Assembly: GCA_023391335.1 (NCBI GenBank)
Contig: JAEWBG010000012.1
Coordinates: forward strand, 1-5,788
Reading direction: 5' to 3'
DNA length: 5,788 nucleotides
Source of the DNA: Pseudomonadota bacterium
GTDB taxonomy: Bacteria > Pseudomonadota > Gammaproteobacteria > Steroidobacterales > Steroidobacteraceae
Shown here: positions 1-5,767 of the stretch, one piece after another
How the letters are laid out: each line of letters opens with the position of its first letter
Numbering within the stretch: the stretch's first letter is position 1
Notes under the pieces: model-generated
What the model saw: the letters and a program-made list of their open reading frames with translations, nothing else
Told to the model about the DNA's origin: nothing
Databases searched by the model: none
Position numbers and translations under genes: made by a program

Positions 1-2
1 GC

Positions 3-929
3 CTAGAGTCCCAGACTCTTCAAATACGGCAACGCCAACGCGACGTTCTCATAAGGGTGAGTCGTCTCGTCTTCGATGATGTACCAACGCACCTTGCCGC
101 TCTTGGCGGCTTTGACCAAACCCGCGATGTCGAGCTTGCCTTTGCCGATCGGCGCGAACGCCTCGTCAGGCAGCGGACCTTTCCACTTCGAGCCGTCGAA
201 TGGCGCAACTTGGAGATTGCGCGCCATGTCTTTCACGTGCAGCGACGTCACGCGATCGGAATAGCGGTGCAGGAACTTCACCGGATCTTGGCCTGCATAC
301 GCGACCCAGAAGTTATCGAGCTGCAGATCCACACAACCGGGCTTGAGCTCTTTCGCGAAGCGATCGAACAGCTTCCCTTCCGGATCGCCCTCGTGAAATT
401 CATAGCCGTGGGGGTGATAGAACACCTTGAGCCCCGCCGCCTGAGCGGCAGGGCAAAACCCATTGAGACGCTGCGCCGCGGCCATCAATTTGCTGCCTGT
501 AACTGCATCGGTATTGCTCTCCTTCAGCCAAGCAATGCCGAACTGTTGAGCACCCAAAATCTTGGTGACTCTGGCGGCCTCTTCGGGCGAGCCGTTACGC
601 ATCTCCTCCGGCAGGTGGAAGCTGATGACGCGCAGACCGGCGCGATCGAATTCGCTGCGCAACTGTTCTGCAGTACGCCCGTGCAAGCTGTAGCCTTCGA
701 CGCAGTCGATGCCGAGTTGTTTGATGCGCGCGAGCGTGCCAGGCAAGTCCCGGTCAAGATCGTTCCGGAACGAATACAACTGAACTGCAATTTTGCAATT
801 GGGCGCGGCCTTGGCGGCCTCTGCAGAGTGCGCGGCAGAAACGGAAAGGACCTGAGCGAGGAACGCGGCGCAGATTGCGAGCGCAACGCGGCCGACGTGA
901 CGATCAAACTGGCGAACTGAAAAGAACAT
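3..929 (-). CDS. Exported sugar phosphate isomerase/epimerase-like TIM-barrel protein
   Basis: Predicted 308-residue protein of the xylose-isomerase-like TIM-barrel superfamily (AP endonuclease 2 fold, Pfam PF01261 type). Seen: a basic N-terminus and hydrophobic stretch (about residues 14-30) ending in an Ala/Ser-rich cleavage region near 33-36, so it is probably Sec-exported. The first barrel strand is QLYSFRNDL (50-58). Metal-site-like motifs follow in family order: YHPHGYEF (171-178), QLDNFWV (203-209), HVKD (231-234) and IIEDE (284-288). The C-terminus PYLKSLGL is the usual end of the secreted subgroup. Members bind a divalent metal and isomerise or epimerise sugars; the substrate here cannot be read from sequence. 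The ATG at 929 is chosen because GGGAG lies 8 nt upstream (938-942). An in-frame TTG at 956 would add nine residues but has no Shine-Dalgarno and would spoil the signal peptide. It lies 129 bases after amtB, beyond a hairpin, so is probably a separate unit. Confidence 0.85.
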   Translation of the reverse strand: MFFSVRQFDRHVGRVALAICAAFLAQVLSVSAAHSAEAAKAAPNCKIAVQLYSFRNDLDRDLPGTLARIKQLGIDCVEGYSLHGRTAEQLRSEFDRAGLRVISFHLPEEMRNGSPEEAARVTKILGAQQFGIAWLKESNTDAVTGSKLMAAAQRLNGFCPAAQAAGLKVFYHPHGYEFHEGDPEGKLFDRFAKELKPGCVDLQLDNFWVAYAGQDPVKFLHRYSDRVTSLHVKDMARNLQVAPFDGSKWKGPLPDEAFAPIGKGKLDIAGLVKAAKSGKVRWYIIEDETTHPYENVALALPYLKSLGL

Positions 930-937
930 TCGAACGG

Positions 938-965
938 CTCCCGAGACATCCCCCAAAAGGAGCCG
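938..965 (-). promoter_or_regulatory. Stem that could sequester the isomerase ribosome binding site
   Basis: On the coding (minus) strand CGGCTCC (965-959) is perfectly complementary to GGAGCCG (941-935), giving a 7-bp stem with a 17-nt loop. The only good Shine-Dalgarno for the ATG at 929, GGGAG at 942-938, lies almost wholly inside the 3' arm. The stem itself extends to position 935. The structure is seen in sequence; a regulatory role is inferred. Confidence 0.35.
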
Positions 966-1015
966 CAGATGTTACAGCCTTAAGCTGTGTCGGGAATCCC
1001 CAAGGTTGCCGTGGC

Positions 1016-1042
1016 GGGTGCTCATCGCCAGGATGAGCACCC
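1016..1042 (-). terminator. Perfect 11-bp hairpin after amtB
   Basis: GGGTGCTCATC (1016-1026) and GATGAGCACCC (1032-1042) are perfect inverted repeats around a 5-nt loop, starting 16 nt past the amtB stop codon. The position fits a 3' transcript end for amtB. On the minus strand the stem is followed by GCCACGGC-type sequence rather than a run of U, so it is either an atypical intrinsic terminator or a 3'-end stabilising hairpin upstream of Rho-dependent termination. Confidence 0.6.
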
Positions 1043-1058
1043 AAACCTGCGAGAACCG

Positions 1059-2366
1059 CTAGTTGCTGTAGCCGCGCTCGCCATGCTGCGCGAGATCGAG
1101 GCCTTCCGTCTCTTGGTCTTCGCCGACGCGCAATCCGACCATCGCATCGGTGAGCTTAAGAATCGCAAAGGTCCAGCCACCGCACCAAGCAATCGTTACA
1201 GCGACGCCCAGAGCCTGCACCGCGAGCTGATGACCCATGCTCATGCCTTCGGCATAGCCGACACCGCCAAAGCTTGCGCTTGCGAACACCGCAGTCAGCA
1301 GCGAACCCAAGATCCCTCCCACACCGTGCACCGGCGAGACGTCGAGGGAGTCATCGATTTGCAGGGTGCGCTTGACGATTTGGGTCGCGAAGAAGCAGAT
1401 GATGCCTGCGAGCGTGCCGATTACCACGGCGCCGATTGGGCCGACGAACCCCGATGCCGGAGTGATGGTCCCCAAACCCGCCACCATTCCGGTCACGATG
1501 CCCAGGACGCTTGGCTTGCCATAGCGGCGCCATTCCATGAACGTCCACGCCAACGCGCCCGTCGCGGCACCCAGATGAGTCGTCAACACGGCCATACCTG
1601 CAGATGCATTCGCCGCGAGCGCACTGCCGCCATTGAACCCAAACCAACCGACCCACAACATTCCTGCGCCGAGTACGGTCAACGGCATGCTATGAGGCGG
1701 CATCGCCATGGTAGGAAACCCTTGTCGCCGACCGAGGACCAACGCCGCAACCAACGCAGCCATACCTGCATTCACGTGAACGACGATGCCTCCCGCGAAA
1801 TCGATCACGCCTAGTTTTGCGAGCCAGCCACCGCCCCAGATCCAATGACATACGGGCACGTAGACGATCAGCAACCAGAGTGCACTGAACCACAATACCG
1901 CACTGAACCGCATGCGCTCCGCAAAGCCACCGATGATCAACGCAGGCGTGATCATCGCGAACGTGAGTTGAAACATCGCGAAGACACTTTCAGGAACGCT
2001 GCCGCTGATGCCGTTGCGTAGATCGTTGCTGAGAAGCGATCGGCCGAATGAACCGAGAAATCCTTGGATGCTGCCACCGTCGCCGAACGCGAGGCCGAAG
2101 CCGCCAAGCAGCCACAGTACGGAGACCACACAGCAGATCGCAAAGCACTGCATGAGAACCGAGAGCACATTTTTCGACCGCACCAGCCCGGCGTAGAAGG
2201 CGGCGAGGCCCGGGAGCGTCATGAACAACACGAGTGCCGTGGCAGTCAGAAGCCACGCCGTGTCGCCCGATTGGATGGAGGAAGTTTGAGCGTGAGCGAA
2301 AGAAGGTGCGGCACACGCGAACAAGACACCGGCGATGCGCGCGCCCGTGCGACGAGATAAGAACAT
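1059..2366 (-). CDS. amtB: Ammonium transporter (Amt/AmtB family)
   Basis: 435-residue ammonium channel of the Amt/MEP/Rh family, moving NH4+/NH3 across the inner membrane, normally as a trimer. Residues 1-26 form a cleavable signal peptide ending AHA|Q, as in E. coli AmtB, followed by about 11 membrane segments. Against E. coli AmtB numbering (recalled) the key residues fall at a constant offset of 29: the Phe gate pair F136 and F244, Trp of the recruitment site W177, D189 in DFAGG, the twin pore histidines H197 (VVHVNA) and H347 (PVHGVGG), and S248. No pore residue is missing. The tail GLRVGEDQETEGLDLAQHGE (411-430) is the conserved segment contacted by the PII protein GlnK, so post-translational blocking by GlnK is expected. 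However, no glnK lies directly upstream; the neighbour there is a protease. The ATG at 2366 has AAGGGGAG (2378-2371) at proper spacing. Upstream DNA carries NtrC-like dyads. Confidence 0.97.
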   Translation of the reverse strand: MFLSRRTGARIAGVLFACAAPSFAHAQTSSIQSGDTAWLLTATALVLFMTLPGLAAFYAGLVRSKNVLSVLMQCFAICCVVSVLWLLGGFGLAFGDGGSIQGFLGSFGRSLLSNDLRNGISGSVPESVFAMFQLTFAMITPALIIGGFAERMRFSAVLWFSALWLLIVYVPVCHWIWGGGWLAKLGVIDFAGGIVVHVNAGMAALVAALVLGRRQGFPTMAMPPHSMPLTVLGAGMLWVGWFGFNGGSALAANASAGMAVLTTHLGAATGALAWTFMEWRRYGKPSVLGIVTGMVAGLGTITPASGFVGPIGAVVIGTLAGIICFFATQIVKRTLQIDDSLDVSPVHGVGGILGSLLTAVFASASFGGVGYAEGMSMGHQLAVQALGVAVTIAWCGGWTFAILKLTDAMVGLRVGEDQETEGLDLAQHGERGYSN

Positions 2367-2370
2367 GCGA

Positions 2371-2400
2371 CTCCCCTTGCGATCAGCGCCATTGCCGATC
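2371..2400 (-). promoter_or_regulatory. amtB Shine-Dalgarno preceded by a small hairpin
   Basis: AAGGGGAG at 2378-2371 is a strong ribosome binding site 4 nt from the amtB ATG. Just upstream, GAUCGGC (2400-2394) can pair with GCUGAUC (2387-2381) across a 6-nt loop in the minus-strand RNA. One pair is G-U, which would be an A-C mismatch in plus-strand RNA, so the helix favours the amtB transcript. Whether it affects translation is unknown. Confidence 0.4.
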
Positions 2401-2432
2401 GTATTCGTTGCCCGTGCGAGGCGACGCGGGCG

Positions 2433-2447
2433 GCGCGCAATCTGCCG
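2433..2447 (-). promoter_or_regulatory. Weak candidate sigma-54 promoter for amtB
   Basis: On the minus strand CGGCAGATTGCGCGC contains the invariant GG and GC of a -24/-12 promoter with exactly ten bases between them. The flanks match the TGGCAC / TTGC consensus only partly (4 of 6 and 2 of 4). It is the only GG-N10-GC pair found between the NtrC-like dyad and the amtB start, and it would place transcription start near 2421, about 55 nt before the ATG. The call leans on the neighbouring NtrC-like sites. Confidence 0.2.
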
Positions 2448-2480
2448 GAGAGCGAAGCGAGAATCAAGCTAACAAAATCA

Positions 2481-2497
2481 TGCACTTAAAAGGTGCA
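2481..2497 (-). promoter_or_regulatory. NtrC-like binding site upstream of amtB
   Basis: The minus strand reads TGCACCTTTTAAGTGCA, matching 14 of 17 positions of the recalled NtrC consensus TGCACCAWWWTGGTGCA, with a perfect left half-site. It lies 114 bases upstream of the amtB start. NtrC activates amtB/glnK and glnA promoters with sigma-54 under nitrogen limitation in many proteobacteria, so both sequence and location fit. Binding is inferred. Confidence 0.55.
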
Positions 2498-2505
2498 CTG
2501 AATAT

Positions 2506-2538
2506 GCGCAGCCGCGCCTTTTTGGGGCACGGCTGCGC
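2506..2538 (-). terminator. GC-rich hairpin after the protease gene
   Basis: In the minus-strand RNA, positions 2538-2526 pair with 2518-2506: nine Watson-Crick pairs (GCGCAGCCG/CGGCUGCGC), one U-G wobble, then GCC/GGC, closing a CCAAAAA loop. The wobble exists only in minus-strand RNA, supporting transcription from the protease. It starts 11 nt after the stop codon. The sequence after the stem is AUAUUCAG, so there is no real U-tract and termination efficiency is uncertain. Confidence 0.6.
2513..2529 (-). promoter_or_regulatory. Possible second, weaker NtrC-like site
   Basis: The minus strand reads TGCCCCAAAAAGGCGCG, 13 of 17 positions of the NtrC consensus. Its centre (2521) is exactly 32 bp from the centre of the stronger dyad (2489), i.e. 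three helical turns, the spacing recalled for the paired NtrC sites of E. coli glnA. It overlaps the protease terminator hairpin, whose own symmetry could explain the resemblance. Confidence 0.25.
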
Positions 2539-2549
2539 TGTTGACTAAG

Positions 2550-4259
2550 CTACGGCCGCTTCACGCAAAGCGTGTATGAGCCGCTGCCGGAGTACGCATA
2601 GACACGCCAGCGGTACGTGCTCGAACTGCCGTTGTAGTCAATCGATTCGGTGGACGTAGTGCCCTCGGATCGCGCGACGATCGACCATCTACTGCCGCTG
2701 CGACGTTGCAAATACAAATCGAAATCGGCAGATGCAGGCCCGCTGAGACGACCTGAATGCAATCCGGCTGCTGCTGAAAAACCAGACGAAGACGGCAGAT
2801 AAGCGGACGAGCGACTCGAGAGCGTGCCGGCGTATTCGGTGAAGCCAGCAGGACAGGTTCCCGATTCGCCGCCTCCAGAGCCGGTCGCTGCATTCACTGC
2901 TGCTAGCGCATCGACAATGCCGGTACCGCACTGACTGCACGTGGCTGGAAAGGCTCGCGTCGATCCCTTCAAACGCGACTCGATATCGTCGGGTGTGAGC
3001 GAGCCATTCTTCGCCAACATCAAAGCGACAACACCAGACACATGCGGCGTTGCCATCGACGTGCCTTGATACCAAGCGTACGTATCGCTGCCGGGCGTTG
3101 TTGTTCCCGTATTGAGCGTGGAGAGAACACCATTCGCATCGCTGCTTCGGACATCACCGCCTGGTGCAGCGACATCGACGACCGATCCATAGTTTGAGTA
3201 GTAAGCGCGGCCGCCGCTTCGATTCACTGCAGCGACGACGATCACACCTGAACAGTTCGCGGGACTCACATTCGCCGCATTCTGATTTTCATTGCCGGCG
3301 GCGATGACTACGACTGTGCCGCGCGAACGCGCCGAGTTGATCGCATTCTGCGTCGTTGTATCGCATGCGCCTTGCCCACCCAACGAGAGACTGATAACGC
3401 GTGCGACATTCGGATTTGCAGGTACACCGCTCACCGTTCCACCCGATGCCCAGATCATTGCATCTGCGATATCCGACGTATAACCGCCGCAGCGGCCCAG
3501 CACACGAGCCGGCACGACACGAGCGCCAAACGCGACCCCAGCAACGCCCGTCGAGTTGTTAGTGACAGCCGCGATGGTTCCCGCGACATGTGTGCCGTGC
3601 CAACTCGACGGATACGAGTTGTAATCGCCATCGCCGCACTGATTCGGCGTCTGCCAATCGCCGGGGTCGCGAGCGTCAGAATCTCGAGTGTCGCCATCAT
3701 TCGATACGAACGTGTCGCTGATGAAGTCGTAGCCGCCGACGAGGTTCGCAACCAAGTCGGCATGCGGTCGGTAGCCCGTGTCCAACACAGCAACCGTTAC
3801 GCCAGCGCCGGTGCTCTGGTCCCATGCAGCAGGAAGATCAAGCCCAGCGGTGGACTCGAAGTAGTGCCATTGCTCGTTGTACCGAGAGTCGGTCGGCGTC
3901 ATGAAGCGCTTCATCAAGCGATCTTCCTCGACATACTCGACGCTGGGATCCTGCTTTACCGAATCGATCAGATCCTGCAGTTCCGGCTTACCTAACCGAT
4001 GATTGAGTTTGACGACTTCCGCGCCCGACGCCATGCGTCGCACCGAACTAAACGCCACGGCATGACGCTGCTGGGCAGCGACGATCGCGGTTGAACTCGT
4101 TGTGAGCCGCTCAACACTGACACCCGGCGTGCGCCATTTGATGATCAGCCGTTGCGGCGGGCCTTCGGTGGTTTGGGCAGTGACGGAAACCGTCGCGAAC
4201 GACAACATTGCCGCGCACACCGCGGCGAGCGACCGAAATACTCGAAGATCGAATCTCAT
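2550..4259 (-). CDS. Secreted subtilisin-like (S8) serine protease with PPC-like C-terminal domain
   Basis: 569-residue preproenzyme of peptidase family S8, cutting proteins outside the cell or in the periplasm. Order: Sec signal peptide 1-28 (VTA|Q); inhibitor I9-like propeptide about 36-118 (KLNHRLGKPELQDLIDSV then YVEEDR), which should guide folding and be removed; catalytic domain about 122-455. The triad is complete: D160 in VAVLDTGY, H221 in HGTHVAGT, S401 in GTSMATPH, with oxyanion-hole N323 in AAGNEN. A Gly/Ser linker (460-467) leads to a pre-peptidase C-terminal (PPC)-like beta domain with ADFDLYLQRR (510-519) and YRWRVYAYSGSGSYTL, often cleaved off late. Eight cysteines follow the signal peptide, suggesting disulfides. 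The layout resembles xanthomonad and Dichelobacter extracellular proteases. The ATG at 4259 is chosen: GGAGG lies 6 nt upstream (4270-4266) and the signal peptide begins MRFDLR. An in-frame TTG at 4298 is less likely. It is probably its own unit, with a structured leader upstream. Confidence 0.95.
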   Translation of the reverse strand: MRFDLRVFRSLAAVCAAMLSFATVSVTAQTTEGPPQRLIIKWRTPGVSVERLTTSSTAIVAAQQRHAVAFSSVRRMASGAEVVKLNHRLGKPELQDLIDSVKQDPSVEYVEEDRLMKRFMTPTDSRYNEQWHYFESTAGLDLPAAWDQSTGAGVTVAVLDTGYRPHADLVANLVGGYDFISDTFVSNDGDTRDSDARDPGDWQTPNQCGDGDYNSYPSSWHGTHVAGTIAAVTNNSTGVAGVAFGARVVPARVLGRCGGYTSDIADAMIWASGGTVSGVPANPNVARVISLSLGGQGACDTTTQNAINSARSRGTVVVIAAGNENQNAANVSPANCSGVIVVAAVNRSGGRAYYSNYGSVVDVAAPGGDVRSSDANGVLSTLNTGTTTPGSDTYAWYQGTSMATPHVSGVVALMLAKNGSLTPDDIESRLKGSTRAFPATCSQCGTGIVDALAAVNAATGSGGGESGTCPAGFTEYAGTLSSRSSAYLPSSSGFSAAAGLHSGRLSGPASADFDLYLQRRSGSRWSIVARSEGTTSTESIDYNGSSSTYRWRVYAYSGSGSYTLCVKRP

Positions 4260-4265
4260 GATGAA

Positions 4266-4270
4266 CCTCC
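4266..4270 (-). promoter_or_regulatory. Shine-Dalgarno that fixes the protease start
   Basis: GGAGG on the minus strand, separated by TTCATC from the ATG at 4259-4257. It is the best ribosome binding site in the region and favours this start over the in-frame TTG 13 codons upstream. Confidence 0.85.
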
Positions 4271-4297
4271 ATGCACGTCTGCTCGAAGGCAGCGGCA

Positions 4298-4399
4298 ATG
4301 ACTCGAGTCATGCGCTTACGCGCTCCTTGCCCCTTTCCAGATGCCCCGACATCTGCTCCGCGTTGCCAATGCAACGCGAAGTGGCGCTTTGTACGCCAC
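4298..4399 (-). promoter_or_regulatory. Candidate structured 5' leader of the protease gene
   Basis: Reading in the transcribed direction there are five consecutive short helices, all perfect: GTGGCG/CGCCAC (4399-4394 with 4386-4381, 7-nt loop); CGCGTTGC/GCAACGCG (4378-4371 with 4366-4359, 4-nt loop); CAGATG/CATCTG (4355-4350 with 4343-4338, 6-nt loop); GCGC/GCGC closing a GTAA loop of GNRA type (4323-4312); and the 14-bp palindrome ATGACTCGAGTCAT (4311-4298). The last ends 27 nt before the Shine-Dalgarno. I could not match it to a known riboswitch class. It could be a regulatory leader, or the palindrome alone could be an operator. Confidence 0.35.
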
Positions 4400-4601
4400 A
4401 GGTTATTCGATCGCCATCAGGTTTTTCTGGTGCAATCCGAGTGCATACAGGTTGCTGAATTCCCCGTCGACGGCACTAGTTTTTCCGACGCAAGATCGCC
4501 GCGCAGGTGCAGAGTCAAGTTTCGATTTGTGCGCGTTTTGATGGCGGTGAGCTGTACACAACCGCTTGCACGGTGCGACGTACACGACCCTCCACTCGGA
4601 T

Positions 4602-4617
4602 CCGGTTGCGCAACCGG
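4602..4617 (-). terminator. Palindrome directly after the aminotransferase stop
   Basis: CCGGTTGCGCAACCGG is a perfect 16-bp palindrome beginning one base after the TAG stop codon. As RNA it gives a 6-bp stem with a GCGC loop. No U-run follows, so it may be a weak terminator or a 3'-protecting hairpin. Confidence 0.45.
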
Positions 4618-4618
4618 G

Positions 4619-5767
4619 CTATACGGAACGAAGCCTGCGCGCCGCCTCCAAGAGCGTCGATTCCCGCTTCGCGAAGCAGAATCTCAACACTGAGAGTTCG
4701 ATGGGCTTGGCGTAGAAAGGAGAAAGCGGAATGGATGCGACGCCGGCCTCGCGCAACAGTACATCGGCATACTCCATATCGTTCAGATCGGAGCAGGCGC
4801 TGAAATCGAGCAATTGAAAGTAGGTCCCTTGGGAAACCAGAGGCCGAAGCTTGGATCCCTGAAGTTGCGCCAAAAAATAGTCGCGCTTCGATTGATAAAA
4901 CTGCGGCAGTTCTCGGTTGTGCTCGGGCGTTCGGCGCAGGAACTCGGCGATCGCGTACTGCATCGGCGCACTGATGCTGAACGTGTTGAATTGATGCACG
5001 CGTCGCAACTCGCGCGTGATTTCCGCTGGGGCAATTGCGTACCCGACACGCCACCCCGTCGCATGCATCGACTTGCCGAACGAATACACGGCAATGCTTC
5101 GCTCGCGCAATGCGGGATGAGAAAGCACGCTCACGTGTTCGCGCCCGTCATACACCATGTGCTCATAGACTTCATCAGAGAGCACGAATGCTCCGAAGCG
5201 GATCGCAAGGTTTTCGAGTTCCAATAAATCGTCTCGAGTCGCGACGGTGGCCGTCGGATTGTGAGGCGTGTTGATGATCACAAGGCGCGTCTTCGGCGAG
5301 AACGCGCTCTTGATCAACTCCCAGTCGTATTGAAAATGCGGCGGCTGTAACGGGATGTGCACAGGCACGCCGCCAGCCAGTAGCACCGATGGCGCGTAAG
5401 AGTCGTACGAAGGATCGAACAAGATCACTTCGTCCCCCGCATGCACCAGCGCCTGAATGCTCGAAAAGATCGCCTCAGTTGCACCCAGCGTGACGGTGAT
5501 CTCGTTGTCTATGTGCGGCGCCCACCCGTGCCGCTGCTTGACCTGCTGCCCAATCTGCTCACGTAATTCGGCAACGCCGATCATTGGCGCGTATTGATTG
5601 CGCCCCGCCATCACCTGCTCAGCAACCAGCTGCTTCAACAGCTCCGGCGGATCGTAGTCCGGAAATCCTTGCGCAAGATTGATCGCACCCAACTCCCGTG
5701 CACGGTCCGTCATGACGGTGAAGATGGTGGTGCCGAGGTGGGGGAGCTTGGACAGAGGAACAGTCAC
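4619..5767 (-). CDS. PLP-dependent methionine aminotransferase, YbdL type
   Basis: 382-residue fold-type I (class I/II) aminotransferase using pyridoxal phosphate in the cytosol. It follows E. coli YbdL closely over its whole length as recalled, including SKLP.LGTTIF at the start, NLAQGFPDYD, NQYAPM.GV, DPSYDSYAP, LQPPHF, SDEVYEH, VHQF.TFS and CFAKRESTLL.AA.RL at the end. YbdL prefers methionine and some aromatic amino acids, converting them to 2-oxo acids, so this or the methionine-salvage last step is the likely reaction. PLP residues are all present: N170 in NTPHNPTAT, D198 and Y201 in SDEVY, Schiff-base lysine K232 in SFGKSMHATGWRVGY, R240, and carboxylate-binding R362. Alanine in NPTAT, where most relatives have glycine, is shared with YbdL. 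The start is GTG at 5767; an in-frame TGA two codons upstream (5773-5771) rules out a longer protein. No Shine-Dalgarno is visible because a tandem repeat occupies that position. Confidence 0.93.
   Translation of the reverse strand: MTVPLSKLPHLGTTIFTVMTDRARELGAINLAQGFPDYDPPELLKQLVAEQVMAGRNQYAPMIGVAELREQIGQQVKQRHGWAPHIDNEITVTLGATEAIFSSIQALVHAGDEVILFDPSYDSYAPSVLLAGGVPVHIPLQPPHFQYDWELIKSAFSPKTRLVIINTPHNPTATVATRDDLLELENLAIRFGAFVLSDEVYEHMVYDGREHVSVLSHPALRERSIAVYSFGKSMHATGWRVGYAIAPAEITRELRRVHQFNTFSISAPMQYAIAEFLRRTPEHNRELPQFYQSKRDYFLAQLQGSKLRPLVSQGTYFQLLDFSACSDLNDMEYADVLLREAGVASIPLSPFYAKPIELSVLRFCFAKRESTLLEAARRLRSV

Larger units (their letters stand above)
4260..4618. other. 359-base gap between aminotransferase and protease genes
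   Basis: No credible gene is seen on either strand. Short open frames here run into the neighbouring genes out of frame and have no family resemblance. From right to left the gap holds a palindrome just past the aminotransferase stop, about 200 bases (4400-4600) without clear structure, then the five-helix leader and the protease Shine-Dalgarno. A TTGACT at 4518-4513 looks like a -35 box but has no convincing -10 partner, so no promoter is called. Confidence 0.6.

Noticed and set aside
57..920. 287-codon open frame on the plus strand opposite the isomerase gene
   Set aside because: It is antisense to a gene with clear family motifs, its translation is Arg/His/Leu/Glu-rich without recognisable domains, and GC-rich codon use readily leaves antisense frames open.
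974..988. Short inverted repeat ACAGC-CTTAA-GCTGT before the isomerase gene
   Set aside because: Arms of only 5 bp, no matching regulator known to me, and no other support.
987..1814. 275-codon open frame on the plus strand opposite amtB
   Set aside because: The translation is dominated by His, Arg, Asp and Gln and looks like a shadow of the membrane protein. No ribosome binding site or domain supports it, and it runs over the amtB hairpin.
3372..3995. 207-codon open frame on the plus strand opposite the protease
   Set aside because: Antisense to the conserved catalytic domain of the S8 protease; composition is Arg-rich and no family is recognisable.
4111..4311. Possible leader or overlapping peptide starting at the ATG within the 14-bp palindrome
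   Set aside because: The nearest Shine-Dalgarno-like AAGGAG is 11 nt away, too far, and the frame overlaps the protease by about 150 bases with no recognisable product.
4399..4453. Three direct copies of CAGGTT (4399, 4418, 4448) in the protease upstream region
   Set aside because: Only six bases each with irregular spacing of 19 and 30 bp; easily chance.
4513..4518. TTGACT resembling a sigma-70 -35 box
   Set aside because: No acceptable -10 hexamer lies 16-18 bp downstream (the sequence there is TCTTGC-like).
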